Source: Microvelia longipes (lineage: Eukaryota; Arthropoda; Insecta; Hemiptera; Veliidae). Taken from it: a stretch of DNA of 64,000 bases. The DNA is taken from contig JACMZG010001908.1 of assembly GCA_018340805.1 (NCBI GenBank), positions 33,639,239-33,703,238 on the forward strand, in the 5' to 3' direction. Below the pieces are notes generated by a model. That model saw only the letters and a list, made by a program, of their open reading frames with translations. It did not search any database and had not been told where the DNA came from. The position numbers were made by a program, and so were the translations under genes. Of this stretch, positions 1 through 12,745 are shown piece after piece. How positions within the stretch are numbered: the stretch's first letter is position 1; each line of letters opens with the position of its first letter.

Positions 1-1105
<1,105 letters not shown>

Positions 1106-1140
1106 TGTCTGTGTGTATGTAAGGTTTATGGTTTTTTAAA

Positions 1141-1261
1141 ATAATTCTGGCACGGTGGTCCGCATTTCGGGCGAATTTCTTTTGGATGCGTGTTTTCGTG
1201 CTTAACAACAATCCTGGTTGGAATGATAATTTTTATAGTTATTTTACATTATATAAGTTTA
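1141..1261 (+). repeat. SINE-like unit, partial
   Basis: It begins with a GGCACGGTGGTCCGC block and matches the unit at 63748-63877 almost throughout (same GTGCTTAACAACAATCC core and same AT-rich tail). The leading block resembles a polymerase III A box, but I see no good B box in this copy. It sits directly before the foldback element, in the same order as at the right end of the window. Confidence 0.65.
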
Positions 1262-1750
1262 CAACTACTGAATAAATAATTTCGGCGCGGTGGTCCGCTG
1301 TCGGGCAAATTTAGAATGCGTGTTTCTGTGCTTAAAAACCCATTTCTTGGTTAACGTTCCGGTTCATGCTTTAAAACCTAAGCTGTTACTCAATTGTCAA
1401 GCACTGCTCGTAACTCATTTTGTCTGTATTTTTCCAAGGAAATAATTATCCTGTTGGTTATACAAAACTATGCCTCTAAAGTTAGCAGTACGCACTATTA
1501 TTTGAAATAGTTTAAAGCTTAGTTACTTATCTTTAAGCTTAGACAGTTATCTTTCAAAGGTTTTAGCGCATTTCCTTTGAAAAATACAGACAAATGAGTT
1601 ACGAGCAGTGCTTGACAATTGAGTAACAGCTTAGGTTCTGAAGTATGAACCGGAACCTTAAGCATGAAATGGGTTGTTAAGCACGGAAACACGAATTCTA
1701 AATGAAATTCGCCCGACAGCGGACCACCGCGACAGAATTATTTAGTAGTT
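1262..1750. mobile_element. Foldback element FB1 built from two inverted SINE-like units
   Basis: Two arms of roughly 180-190 bases (about 1262-1443 and 1560-1750) are imperfect reverse complements. Each outer end has the GGTGGTCCGC block, then a CGTGCTTAA-type segment, an ACCTAAGC/GCTTAGGT segment and the AGCACTGCTCGTAACTCAT block. The roughly 115-base middle is shared, reverse-complemented, with the element at 10781-11030. No coding capacity. It looks like a MITE or foldback derived from head-to-head SINE heads. Confidence 0.75.
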
Positions 1751-1839
1751 ATATACATATATAATGTAAAATACCCAAAATTTTTCCCAATCCTAACCCT
1801 ACCCAAAATTTTTTGTTCATCAACAGTTATTAAAAATTA

Positions 1840-2350
1840 CTATTCAGTAATTTTTTGTGCTTTTTCGACTTTTAAGTCATTTAGAGTGGTCGTATTGACT
1901 TCAGACTGGTTTCATTCGATTCAGTGCCCAAAAATACATAGAAAACGACACCCTACTCGAAATTTATTTATTTTTTATCGACCTAAATTTTGGTTTCCGG
2001 TAATTTACAATGGTTTTTTCGACTTTTTGGTCATTTAGAGTTGACTTCGGACCGGTTTTATTTGATTCAGTGTCTCAAAAAACACCAAATTGACCTTTTT
2101 TGCGGCAAAAAATATTAACCCTGAATTTTGCTAATTTTTTGAAAATTTTGCTGACTCAGCAAACTGGGTTAATGATGTAAAAAAAACCCTTGTTTTTAAT
2201 AGGGTTCGTGTCCTCCCGAAGGTTGATTTTTGTACCAAGTTTGATTAAAAAATATTAATCCGTTCAAAAGATAGTGTTTTTACAAGAAACTGATGCCTAT
2301 CCCGTTAGCGAATTTTATTCCCACAGGAAATTCGCTAAAAAACAAAGCTC
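1840..2350 (+). repeat. Dispersed repeat F4
   Basis: Closely related, in reverse complement, to 63000-63600. It contains two subrepeats of about 125-135 bases, each with a TTGACTTC..ACTGGTTT or CGGACCGGTTT block and GATTCAGTG. It ends in a hairpin, TAGCGAATTTTATTCCC followed by GGAAATTCGCTA. The copy at the right edge has about 110 more bases inside. No open reading frame of note. Probably a non-autonomous transposon. Confidence 0.75.
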
Positions 2351-3658
2351 TTAGAGGACGAATCAAAACAATTTTCTTTTAAATAGTCTTAATGAAAAAC
2401 AAAAAACAATCCCCTAAAACAAAATACAAATTATTATTGAATGAACTGAACTAAATATGGTTTTTATTAGTCATGTAATGTCGAATGTTATAAATGATAG
2501 TTTCTATAAACTCCCATCAATCAGTTCTTGCCAAGCTAAAAGTTACTTTCAAAATATTCTATTGATGAAAAATTTTACTGTATGGAATATTTTAATGTAT
2601 GCTTTTTACGGTCTAATAAACTAAGGTAAAAGAGAAGGCATTCGGTAATTATTTGTAGCATAAAAGATCAATAGTGTAAGTTATGTAGAAGGGAGTGTGT
2701 TTAAGTTGTATACTTTCCAGTAAGTGCATTGTATGACAAAGTACACGAGAGATTTTACACTGGTTTAATATAGGATGGCTTTTGGTTTCTACATGCTCTC
2801 TCACAGGGATGATTGATATCCTCTCTGGCTTTTACAAGGGATATACGGAGTATATTCATGTTACTGATAAAGTTTTAGGTGTTGACTCCACCCCTATCTC
2901 TATTTAGTCACCATCGATTACTTTCCTTCCAATATTATGCAGACAATCTCATACAGGGCAGTTGTGGTCATCGTTTTTAACAGTAATCTTTTTTCAAATT
3001 GCACTCAATATTTTTATTACTTTTTCTTACTTACTACTAAAAATTCTTCGAAAAAGTAATGTGTTAGCAATTTACCTAAGTTGTGAGTTTAATCATCAGC
3101 GATTTTATAGCGAGTATCTTTCTATTTGCGTCTGTATATGTGTCTTAGTTACTATAGTAGCTTCCAGTAATTTTATGTAAAAGAGTTGATACTCGATGAA
3201 AACATGGTTTGGTTTTCAGAAAAAAGACTTTATTAATCGTTATTAATGATTCAGAAACAAGCAAAAATGCAAAAGAACGTAATTGGTACTTTATAATCGG
3301 ATCGAGTTAATATTTAGCACTCACGATTGAAGACCTATATAAGAAAAATCCGCTTGTCTAGTTTACTTTGATAATCAGCATAAGTTCAAATTTTATCGAA
3401 TAACATGTATACGTTTTTAAAATATCGTTGAAAAATCAGATATTGGGCCCGAAAGTACTTCGTTATTTAATACACAAGAATACAAGTACAACCACCATTG
3501 TTTTTGTTGCAGCATCGCATAGTCGGTAGGCAAAATGGTATGCGCTGCATAAAAAATGACGAGAAAAACTAGCAAATGTAACCTTTAGCATGAATACCGA
3601 AGGACTTACATCACTATAGAGAGTAAGTAGTATTGATTAGATTGAAGTTTTAAATGTC
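2351..3658. other. AT-rich stretch without recognised features
   Basis: A 72-codon open frame at 2962-3180 (+) has a hydrophobic start but no family likeness and the low-complexity makeup of chance frames in AT-rich DNA. I see no RNA gene or repeat here. Confidence 0.6.
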
Positions 3659-3940
3659 AAAAAAGTAACCTGAAAACTTTTGATTATTACTATAATCAAA
3701 TCATCCCTTTTTTTAGGGGTTATGATTTATCATAACCTTAACTCACTAATAGAGGAGGGTTCAATAAGGTAACGCAGAGCCCCAAAAAGATGTATCAAGC
3801 CTCTAAATGAATTGAGGTAGAGTATGCCCCTTTAGTAATACATCTCTGTGTAGGCTCAGCATAAACAAATCCTATAGAATATATAAACAATTGGAAATAT
3901 TATGAAGATTTTGGTATTCCAGTGGTTACCGCGTCAATGT

Positions 3941-4160
3941 ATATGAAGAATCCGATTTTTCGCTTCCACTGTGAGAGGCTTGTTTAAGGATGTAGGACAT
4001 CCTTGAACACGCTACAGTTTTTTGTTTTCATCCATGATACATGAAAACACAAAACTGAACTGAATTCAGTTTTGAAGAGCATTGTGTTTTTATCCATGAT
4101 GTACTACACTCCTGAAGATACCTCCCACAGTAGAAGCGAAACGTCGGATTCTTACTCAAC
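3941..4160. mobile_element. Foldback element with a degenerate hammerhead-like end
   Basis: Arms at about 3944-3978 and 4118-4155 are imperfect reverse complements (AGAATCCGA, CGCTTC and CACTGTG blocks). Between them lie smaller hairpins: AAGGATG/CATCCTT near 3983-4001, GTTTTCAT/ATGAAAAC near 4024-4048 and the palindrome AACTGAATTCAGTT. On the plus strand CTGAAGA (4112-4118) is followed 19 bases later by GAAACGTC, the order seen in ends of Penelope-like elements that carry hammerhead motifs, but CTGATGA is altered. Equivalent in copy B near 23204-23420. Confidence 0.55.
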
Positions 4161-4850
4161 ATCGGAAAAAGCCAAATTTTCAAGACAAAAACTGCGGAAG
4201 CCTACGCAATAGAAACATTATATAATGTTTTAAAATTTATTAAGGTACTTAGCAAGGCAATTTTTAATGCGTGATGTGTATTTGGTCAGCGCAATTTAAT
4301 AAAACCCCAGAATTCGATAAACGCCTCATAAGAATTTCTTTGCAAATAATTGTAGCCAGTGCCATTTCGTGTTGTATCAGTTATGCGGGTCAGTTTATAG
4401 ACGTTAAAAATATATGAATTATTGACAACTTAGCATGTTAGCAGGTGTGAAGTGCAATCTATAAACGACATCTGGGTCAAACTGAACAATAAGTAAACAT
4501 GAATAACCTTGAAAAACTATTCCTTATAAGGGTTTTAAATATTAATGTTTATAAGTAATTAACAACAATATCAAGAATGTCACGCTTGAACTATTGTAAT
4601 ACATATACTTGATGTAATACATAAAGTTCAAATTAAGTTTATCCTCTTTTATTAAACATAAGGCACCAGTGGACGGATTATACAAAAAAGTTAATGTAAA
4701 TTTTTGCGAACTGTATTAAACATATTATATAATTAAACATTAGATACTATCATAATCTCTAGTTAGCAATACTAATATTTCGAACGTTTGTTATACTAAT
4801 ATTAGCGAGACTGATTTTCTACTATGCCTTCTATTGTGACACTAGTTGTT
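4161..4850. other. AT-rich stretch without recognised features
   Basis: No reading frame, RNA gene or clear repeat. The copy B equivalent is about 23421-24104. Confidence 0.5.
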
Positions 4851-5079
4851 TAATGACAAAGGCAGCTTTAAGACTTAACAGTCCATCATCATTGCCGGCG
4901 AGATGCGAAGAAAGTGTTAAGAAACGGAAGTGATTGAGTCGTCCCTCTCAATCGACGATTTCAGCGAGTTAGTCGATTTCGAGAGGGACGACTCAATCAC
5001 TTCCGTTTCTTAACACTTTCTTCGCATCTCGCCGGCAATGATGATGGACTGTTAAGTCTGAAAGCTGGCTTTGTCATTA
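4851..5079. repeat. 99-bp inverted repeat with a 31-base loop (loop orientation A)
   Basis: Left arm 4851-4949 and right arm 4981-5079 pair with only a few mismatches. The inner arm ends are GTCCCTCTC and GAGAGGGAC. The loop 4950-4980 begins AATCGACGATTTCAGCG. In copy B the same arms enclose exactly the reverse complement of this loop. There is no reading frame. It abuts the R1 element starting near 5101. Confidence 0.93.
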
Positions 5080-5100
5080 TACTTAAACATCAGTGGAGAG

Positions 5101-5810
5101 ACTTGTTTTTTATTTTTCCATTTGCTCATCACATCGGATATGCTACGCTCATCCTCAGAAAAGTCAAATCACAAAATGTTGTCTATTGTAAGCGAGTTTT
5201 TGGACTCGCTCAGCTCGTGGCAGCGGCCACCCATTCAGGCACTGAACACAGTCGATCCTGTTTAGCTTTTATTATAAAAAAACCATCATTATACTTGCGT
5301 ATTGAAATGAAACTTGGTGTACTTATATGTTGTATAAAGGCGTTTACTTTTGCCAAAGTTCAACACAATAAAATTATTTTTTTTTATTTCAATTTTTTTT
5401 AAAAAACGTCAATTATTAAAAATTAAAAAAATGCTGATAATGAGATGAAACATAGTACATATGTTGGTTTCACATACAAATATACGCTACAAATCTCTAA
5501 TCGATTAAAATATTTTTCGGCTATTTATGAATTTTCGTTGCCAGTTCCGGATAGCAAAACTAAACCTTAAAAAAAACCTAAACTAAAAAAAAGAATGATT
5601 TTTGCACTATGTGTCAACCCTCTTATACAAATGGACGTAGAGCTACGATGACACACACACAAACAGATACACGTAGACAACTTTGTAGAAACCACTTAGA
5701 AAGTATTAAAAACACCTGAAACGGATAATTAAGGTGAAATCTCGGTTTTGGATATCTAGTTAAAACACGTTTCTCCTACTATATACAAACGGTATAAATA
5801 AAGAAAAGTT
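5101..5810 (+). mobile_element. R1 repeat, copy a
   Basis: Member of the window's main interspersed family. Shared blocks in order: GCTACGCTCATCCTC, a GACTCGCT palindrome region, CACCCATTCAGGCACTGA, GCTTTTATTATAAAAAAACC, TATTGAAATGAAACTTGG, AACGGATAATT, and a terminal hairpin ending GGTATAAATAAAGAAAAGTT. The first part of the start is diverged. The frames at 5071-5265 and 5103-5402 are chance frames inside it and also occur in copy B. Confidence 0.8.
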
Positions 5811-6598
5811 GAAACTTCTAGGAAGAAGAAATAAATGAGTGATGGTTATTTCATTGAGTGAATGACAGGGTTCTTCGTCTGATAAACAATGATCCACCAA
5901 ATGCCAATCTACAAACATTAAAATAAGGCGACTGATAATATAATCGGTCGGGTTATATAATTTCAAATGATTGGCCATTGTAAGCAAAAATCAATTTGAA
6001 AATTCAAAGTAATATATAGGATTTATTCCAGTGCATCATTTAATAGGAAATAAAATTATAAAATTTCCTCTTGCCTAGACCTACACTACAAAGTACTGAA
6101 AGGAAACGCAAACATAATTAATACGCAATCAGTTGAATAGGGTTCTCTACCTTGGCTCTGTCAGTGCCTTCAACCTTACCCTAGTTGAATTAATTATGAT
6201 TGATAGAGTGGAAAATGTATACAATAATTTTCTAATATTGCTGATTTAACGTTCAAAATCTGTTTGTTTTCAGTTATAAAATTAGGATTATTAAGCTTTT
6301 CAGAAAACACGTTTTTTAAAGGAGAAGCTATTAAAAAAGGAACTTTAGAGCTGAATATTGTCAGCTAAGGAATAAAGAAATTAATTTTATGGCTAGTGGA
6401 CGTTTTGGGTTATTTCTCCTGTTCTTTCCGGTAGACCTATCATTGTACAATAATGTCAAGCATCACCTAAACCTAAATATTATTTAAATTATAATAAATG
6501 TATACCTTTCTTGTTAGACGAGAAAAATCATACCTGAAACAAATCAAAGACAAACACGTTAATACAAATAGTCTCATTTGGCATATCATAAATAAACA
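5811..6598. other. AT-rich stretch without recognised features
   Basis: A 75-codon minus frame near 5760-5987 is preserved in copy B simply because the sequence is duplicated. It resembles no family I know. Nothing else is seen. Confidence 0.5.
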
Positions 6599-6801
<203 letters not shown>

Positions 6802-6893
6802 TTTAAAGTTTTTAAAAATGATTTATTTAATTAACTCAAAATAATATAATCACATTTAGAAACGGAACTAAATCTAATGTTTATCACAAAATA

Positions 6894-7857
6894 TTATCTT
6901 TGTGTGAGGTCGATGGTTGGGGAGTACTGATAGTTCGGATAGTGTCAGTGTTGTCCCGAGCTAAGTTTGACGGTCCAGTTGTCTGGTCAGTCGTCGATGG
7001 AAATAAATTGTCTTTAACTAAATTACTTAGAATTTTATCGTCATCCTCTATTAGGCTTATCTCTACTCTGGAGAGAGCGTCATCATTAAGATTATGTAAG
7101 CCTTTTTTGTAAATTATTTCAAGTCATATTCTTCTAACTTGAGTCTCCACCGCATAAGTTTGGAGTTGGGTTCTATGAGGTTGAATAACCACTGTAAAGG
7201 CCTAAAATGTTTCAATCCAGACAATCGCTAATAGTTCCCGTTCGATCGTTGAGAGATTTGCCTCAGCAGTGTTTAAAGTTCTACTAGCATAAGCTACTGG
7301 TAGATCATTATCGTTTTTATTTGACTAAGCACAGCTCCTAAAGCTACGTTTAAAGCGTCGCTGGTGAGAATGAATGGTTTAGAAAAATCAGGGGATTGTA
7401 AGATTGGTTTATCGATGAGTAAATTTTTACAAGTGTGAAAACTTTGCACATATTCAGGATCATTTAAATCTAACTTTGGTTTTTCTTAAGGTACTTTGTC
7501 ATTGGTTTTGTTAGTCTTGCTAGTTCTTTTAAAAATGTTCTGTAATATGAGAGAAGGCCCACAAAGCCTTTAATCTCTTTTTGCGTCATTTGGAGGGGAT
7601 AATTTAGCTTAAATTTTAGCAGGGTTTGGTTTGATTCCTTCAGGTGAAACTAAATGTCCTAGATATTTAATGGAATTCTTTAAAAAATCTGTCTTGTCAA
7701 GTTGAATTTTAAAGTTAGCTTTTCTAAGTCTCTCAAAGACTTGTCTTAACCTTAATAAGCATTGTGCTAAATTGGTGCTGAACACAATGATGAAATCTCT
7801 GTACACAAAAAGCCTTACAGATATCCTGTTATTTATAAAAAAAAAGTATAATCCCAA
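6894..7857 (-). pseudogene. Ty3/gypsy pol fragment: C-terminal half of reverse transcriptase and RNase H
   Basis: Reading leftward from about 7825: [11 protein letters not shown], a damaged form of the YLDDIIVFS catalytic box; [57 protein letters not shown]; then RNase H motifs [17 protein letters not shown] and [18 protein letters not shown], and near 7140-7060 [11 protein letters not shown] and HNLNDDALSRV. This is the usual gypsy order. The second catalytic aspartate of the YxDD box is lost. An extra T near 7615 breaks the frame here but not in copy B. The N-terminal half lies just to the right on the opposite strand. No LTRs, protease or integrase seen. Confidence 0.88.
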
Positions 7858-7861
7858 ATAG

Positions 7862-8255
7862 AGTACATGTTACGGCAAAATATTATAAGACCATCTCACC
7901 CTCCCTGGAACTCACCTTTATAGATAGTTCCAAAGAAATTAGATGCCTCTGGCAAAAAAATGGAGCATTGTTTTTGACTGTCGTAAACTTAACGAAAAAA
8001 CAGTGGATTGCCGCTTCCCGATTCTAAACATAACAGACTTTCTAGACCAACTAGGCAACTGTCAATACTTTCCAACAATAGATTTAGCTTCCAGGTTAGG
8101 TAGATGAGAGTAGTATTCCCAAAACTGCATTTAGTACGGAAAATGGTCAGTTTGAATTTGTTCGAATGCCCTCCGGCCTTCGAAATAGTCTACGTACCTT
8201 TCAGCGTGAAATGAATGACATACTTAGAGAAGTGCCATGTGCGGTATATTTAGAC
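7862..8255 (+). pseudogene. Ty3/gypsy pol fragment: N-terminal half of reverse transcriptase
   Basis: Plus-strand segments in shifting frames read IIRPSHPPWNSP, VPKKLDASGKK, then IVFDCRKLNEKTVDCRFPIL and FPTIDLAS (first catalytic aspartate), then KTAFSTENGQFEFVRMPSGL, TFQREMNDILREVPCAVYLD. A stop after NSPL and at least two frameshifts break it. It stops at YLD, exactly in the YLDD box where the minus-strand half begins. The two halves therefore belong to one gypsy reverse transcriptase in opposite orientations, split at the catalytic box. Likely an inversion in a dead element, duplicated in copy B. Confidence 0.87.
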
Positions 8256-8267
8256 GCTTGTAATTTA

Positions 8268-8685
8268 AAGGGCCCCATACAGAATACTAATGCCAAAAAA
8301 GGTACACTCCATCAGGCATACTCCATGAGGGCTCTAGATATTCTTTAAAGAATTAAAAATATATTCTAGACCTTAGATCTTCTATACTTTAGATTTTTAT
8401 GGCCCCTATTTATTATAAGGGCCCCATATAAAGGCTATAGCCAATGATGGTCCTTAACATATTTAGTCAGGCCTTAAAGTAGCAGAAAATGGCCTTATTA
8501 GGAATTGATATTTTTAAGTATTTAAAATATTCTCACTGCTACCTAAATTTAGATCCTTTAAGACCCCTATTCTTTATTCTTGGGCCTTAAATGGTCCTAT
8601 ACGAAAGACTAGGACCAAAAAAGCCGTTTGATATACCTGATCAGGGACCTAAAGCAGTACAAAAGGGCTCTAGAGATTAAATAAA
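8268..8685. repeat. Degenerate tandem repeat, about 150-165 bp period, three units
   Basis: Units starting near 8268, 8418 and 8583 share a GGGCCCCATA or GGGCCTTAAATGGTCC start, a middle with AAAG and TAGCAG or AGCAGTA segments, AGGGCTCTAGA-type blocks and TTTAGA..TGGCCCCTATT or AGACCCCTATT ends. They are diverged and by-eye alignment is loose. Copy B carries the same array at about 27485-27895. Confidence 0.5.
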
Positions 8686-10728
8686 CAAATGTTTAATTAA
8701 ATATTACATTAAAATGAATAAACTTAAGTTTTACATAAGTTCTTTATTTTTTACTTAAGTTTATTTATAATAATTACTTATTTAACATATTTATACTTAT
8801 TATTACTACTTATAAGTATAATTACTTATTAAACATATTTCTTACACAAATTATAAACATTATATACTAAAATGTAAAAAGAAAAATGTAACAAACACCG
8901 TAAATAGTTTGTTTACATTTACAAATATAAAACAAGATGGCTGTGCCCATAGGAAAATTTTAGCCAACTCCTTAGTGGTCAAAATGTGAACTACGTGCCA
9001 TGTCTGACAGAAATCGCATTTATTTTCCTACTTGGTCTATATATTACTTCAGTCCAAACATAGGTTTTTTGGCCAAACGCTTCACTAACTTTTACTTTAT
9101 ATTTGAAAAAGGAAAAAAGTAGGCAGTATGTCAAGATAAAACTAAGACGAGGTTGTGAATTAGATAACAAGTGAAAGAGGACAGTAAGCAAGTAAGGTAA
9201 ACCCTACTCTTGACTCATCAGACCGTTTACACACTTTTCTTTCCTGCTTTCTCCCTTTAACTTTCTTGTTGTCTAGTACTGCTTAGTTTCCTTTGCCCTC
9301 TTCAACAGGATTTAGTCCCTTAAAGTCTTTCTTTGATAATTTGTCACCATTCGTCTTTCTTAAGTTTTTATATCTTTACTGTTTCTCTCCTTTTGTTATT
9401 TCTTACACTGCTCTTAGTGTTATTTAGCTAATTTAGACCTAAAAAGAAAAGGGTAATTAGAGTGAAGATTATTATTTGTTATAATATTTTAATCTCCAGC
9501 ACTTTATTAATAAGCTATTCTCTTTTATAAAGGGTCATTTGATTGGTGAGGTTCATAACCATTTTCCTAAATTTACAGAAGGGTCGACTTGTATTCTACA
9601 AGAGTATATAAAAGCACATTTAGCCAACTCTTTTAGGTCATCGACACGCTAAAGTGGAACACATTAATTGAAACAACCAAGTTGTGACAAAAAAGATTTA
9701 AAATCAAACTCTCTACATATTTATTACCAAAAGATTGGTTTTTTTTTATTTCTTTCTGTTGAATCATAGAATTATATTAAATTCAGTTTTGTCATTCATT
9801 TTGTCACCATCACGCATAAATGGTACGGTAACAAAATTTTATCAACATGATTTGATGTAAAATGTTTTATGCAAAAACAGACCTATGATTTTTCACTCCA
9901 ACCAAGTTTCCGAGCCGGGATACGTAAACGGTGCTTCATGCTTTTTAAGTATATCCCCTGTTAACTCCCATCAAAGTGCAGTTTTCTCCCTACTCTTTCA
10001 CTAATCCGCATTTACTTACCATTTCCTAATTATATGTTTTTACTATCTAAAAATAAGTAAAACAACCCTTTTGCAGCCTGACCTGATTTTTAGACACATT
10101 TTATCATGTTAACAAAAAAAATAAATAAAATGTTTAAAAAAATTCAAATACTCCATTGACTTTTAAATCATACTTAATTTTGATTTATGTAAATTTTATA
10201 CGGTACTTAGACTTGTTGATCTCATTATAAATAAGTAGTGTTAGCAAACTTTATAAGTACGATAGAGTTAATATTCCACTCTTTTATTCAAAAGCTTTAC
10301 GACAGCATGATAATTCTAAAAAATGTAATAAAGCTGAAAATAACATAAAATATGAGGCGTACTCAAACAAAAAGTAATTTATAAAACAAGTTATATTTTA
10401 AAAGGGAAAACGACAAACTAACTTTGCATTTTCAAAATTTTACCTCTCTTATAATCTCTTTAATGGCAAAATTCTCTGGTTAAAAAGGGATAAAACAGGT
10501 CGAAATCCTCCCCATTGAAAGATTATGTTTCATTAGTTAGTTCACAAATAATATTTATTACTGAAGAAATTTGATAAAAGTATAAAATGATAATGCATTG
10601 AGGTAATTAATGAAGAGTAAAACATTTTTATATGCAGAAATATAATGTAACACTTACTACGTCAAGGTTTACGACTTTTGAACAATAACTTGTGGTCTTT
10701 ATAGTGAATAACCTTTAGAAAAAAATCG

Positions 10729-10730
<2 letters not shown>
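8686..10730. other. 2 kb AT-rich region without recognised genes
   Basis: No reading frame with family likeness on either strand. Poly-T/CT-rich tracts lie at 9220-9420. A TATATAAAA stretch at about 9605 has an upstream ATTGG, but no coding sequence follows. Copy B equivalent: about 27896-29905. Confidence 0.55.

Positions 10731-10780
<50 letters not shown>
10731..10780. repeat. (TA)n microsatellite
   Basis: About 45 bases of TA directly before the FB1 copy. Copy B: about 29907-29957. Confidence 0.95.
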
Positions 10781-11030
10781 CTTGAGCAGTTAATCAATTA
10801 ACAAGCACTACTCGTAACTCATTTTTATCTGTACTTTTCAAAGAAAATGCGCTGAAAACTTAAAAGAAAAACACCTACTGAGCATTAAACTAGTGGAAAT
10901 AATGATGTGCACTCCTAACTTTAGAGGCATAGTTTGTTATGATCAACAGGATAATTATGCGTATTTTCCTTCGAAAAATACTAAGAAAATGAATTACGAG
11001 TAGTGCTTGATTATTTAGTGACTGCTCAAG
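10781..11030. mobile_element. Foldback element FB1, short copy
   Basis: Terminal inverted repeats start CTTGAGCAGT and end ACTGCTCAAG, with arms of about 70-75 bases containing AAGCACTACTCGTAA and TTACGAGTAGTGCTT. The centre (CTAACTTTAGAGGCATAG) is the reverse complement of the centre of the larger FB1 at 1262-1750. The outer SINE-head part is missing here, and the element sits in a (TA)n array. Confidence 0.8.
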
Positions 11031-11816
11031 TTATAAAGCATAATCCGGAACAGTATGGGGGATTATTTTAGTAATAATCCATGCTAAAATAACAGTATAG
11101 TCTAAAAATTATTTTTCTGAGTGCTTACTCCTCGGAATATACAGAATATGTAGAGATTTATGTAAAGAGAATATAGAGATTCATTTATAGAGGAAATATA
11201 TTTCATTCATAAAATATAGAGATTCTAAGCCTTATTGGATTCCGTTCGAAAATAATTTTAATTTTGTGCAACCAAACAATTTAAGTGCTTACAGCTCAGA
11301 ATCTAATGGACGGATTATGAGTAAACTTCTAACTACCACTACTCCTGGGTCAGAATAGACACATTCTATGCTTATCAAGATCTGTTCCTTAATAAAAAAT
11401 AAGGTACATTGTTAAAATTGAATAAGAACACACATTCTTATCTCACCAAAAGCCACTTCCGTGGTGAAAACAACCCCCCTTCAAGTCTTTGTTCCAAAAA
11501 GGTAGTAAATTCAACTTTTCTGTCCCGCCAAGTCATGTCGGTTCTGGTTTGAGACGGCAATTCGCCTTTTTAAAGTGAAGTATCTCATTTAAATTAAGAT
11601 CAAATTATTAGCTTCTTCTCCTTGGTGGGCGTGCCAGCAGATGAAAAAAATAAAGCTATTCAACTTTAGAGGTAGCAACTTTATTTAACTTTAGTATGTG
11701 GTTTATGTTAAGTTTTCAGTTTTTCTTCAGTTACTAATGGTTGTACGACTGTCCAATGTTATAAAGGCAAATAAATAAACAAGTTAAAAAGGTTATTTAC
11801 CGCAAGTTGAAGAAGC
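11031..11816. other. AT-rich stretch without recognised features
   Basis: Nothing recognised. The copy B equivalent (30210-30993) shows a 61-codon frame that is absent here because of an indel, so it is unlikely to be a gene. Confidence 0.5.
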
Positions 11817-12015
11817 AATCGAAGAATCAGCTACCGTCGATACTTGCTGTTGGATATAAATATCCCTGGACCGGTTTCGGCATAAAATCAGTGATTAACT
11901 TTATTAGTTAAGAGCTCGAGTGTTGCCCCGCCTGCTGATGATGGCGTTATGCCGAAACCGGTCCAGGGATATTTATATCCAACAGCAAGTATCGACGGTA
12001 GCTGATACTTCGATT
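11817..12015. repeat. 69-bp near-perfect inverted repeat with a hammerhead-like core
   Basis: Arms 11817-11885 and 11947-12015 match except for one base; the loop is 61 bases. At the loop/right-arm edge the plus strand reads CTGATGA (11935-11941), then a GGC..GCC stem, then GAAACC (from 11954). That is the order of a hammerhead core, but an unpaired T lies between CTGATGA and the stem. The frame 11947-12141 on the minus strand is a by-product of this repeat. The loop is in the same orientation in copy B. Confidence 0.85.
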
Positions 12016-12745
12016 AAATAAACAAGGTATGAGTTGCAGATAAAGCTGTAATGAATGTAAGCGATGCAGGATAAAATTATGAATTTCGGATTTATTGATA
12101 CTGGAATGATAAAGGGCATCAGACAATTCGAAAAAGTACACACACAGGCTGTGTGTGTGTCAACGTAAAAGTGAAGGAAGATTAAAAATAAGAAGTGAAA
12201 AATGTCATTTTCAAACCTATTCCTATGTACCTCAACCTCTTCTATTTATTTTCAATTATATTTTTATCTAAATGTAACATCCTTTAAAGATATAATAGTA
12301 TTTTTTATGTATATTTAGCCGTTTTCAGCCAAAAGGCCCTTAAAACCCAAAATTTTGTTGCATGTATAATATACAGTGGCAGCTTATGTTAATTTTTGAC
12401 TTTTCTTTGGAGATCTTAGTATTTAAGTGGTAAAAATGGTTTTAATAGGAAAGAATTAGGCGCAGAGGTCTGCAAACCAACAGCATTTTCTTTGAAATGC
12501 GTCAATCCATTGTTTTCTTGAAACGTTACAGTTTTAATAAAACCATGGACTGTTGTTCAAACAGTCCAAACAACAACAAACAACAGTCTCAAACAATCCA
12601 TGGTTTCGGTTTATGAATAAGATCAATACTTATTCTATTTTTTCCGAATTTTCGAAAAGAACCCAACAATCTACTAGCATAACCAACAATCTAGGAACAT
12701 AATTTGCAAAACCCAAGCAGAAAAATCCTACCCACCAAAAATATT
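12016..12745. other. AT-rich stretch with a small inverted repeat
   Basis: About 12540-12606 forms an imperfect hairpin between AAACCATGGA and TCCATGGTTT, rich in CAA triplets. Otherwise nothing recognised. Confidence 0.5.

Noticed and set aside
1790..1815. CCTAACCCTACCC near an interspersed repeat, telomere-like
   Set aside because: Only about two imperfect units.
5071..5402. Two overlapping plus frames that recur at 24325
   Set aside because: They lie in an R1 repeat; recurrence is due to the duplication, not conservation.
9540..9660. TATATAAAA with upstream ATTGG, resembling a promoter
   Set aside because: No coding sequence or RNA gene follows within 1 kb, and TATA-like strings are frequent in DNA this AT-rich.
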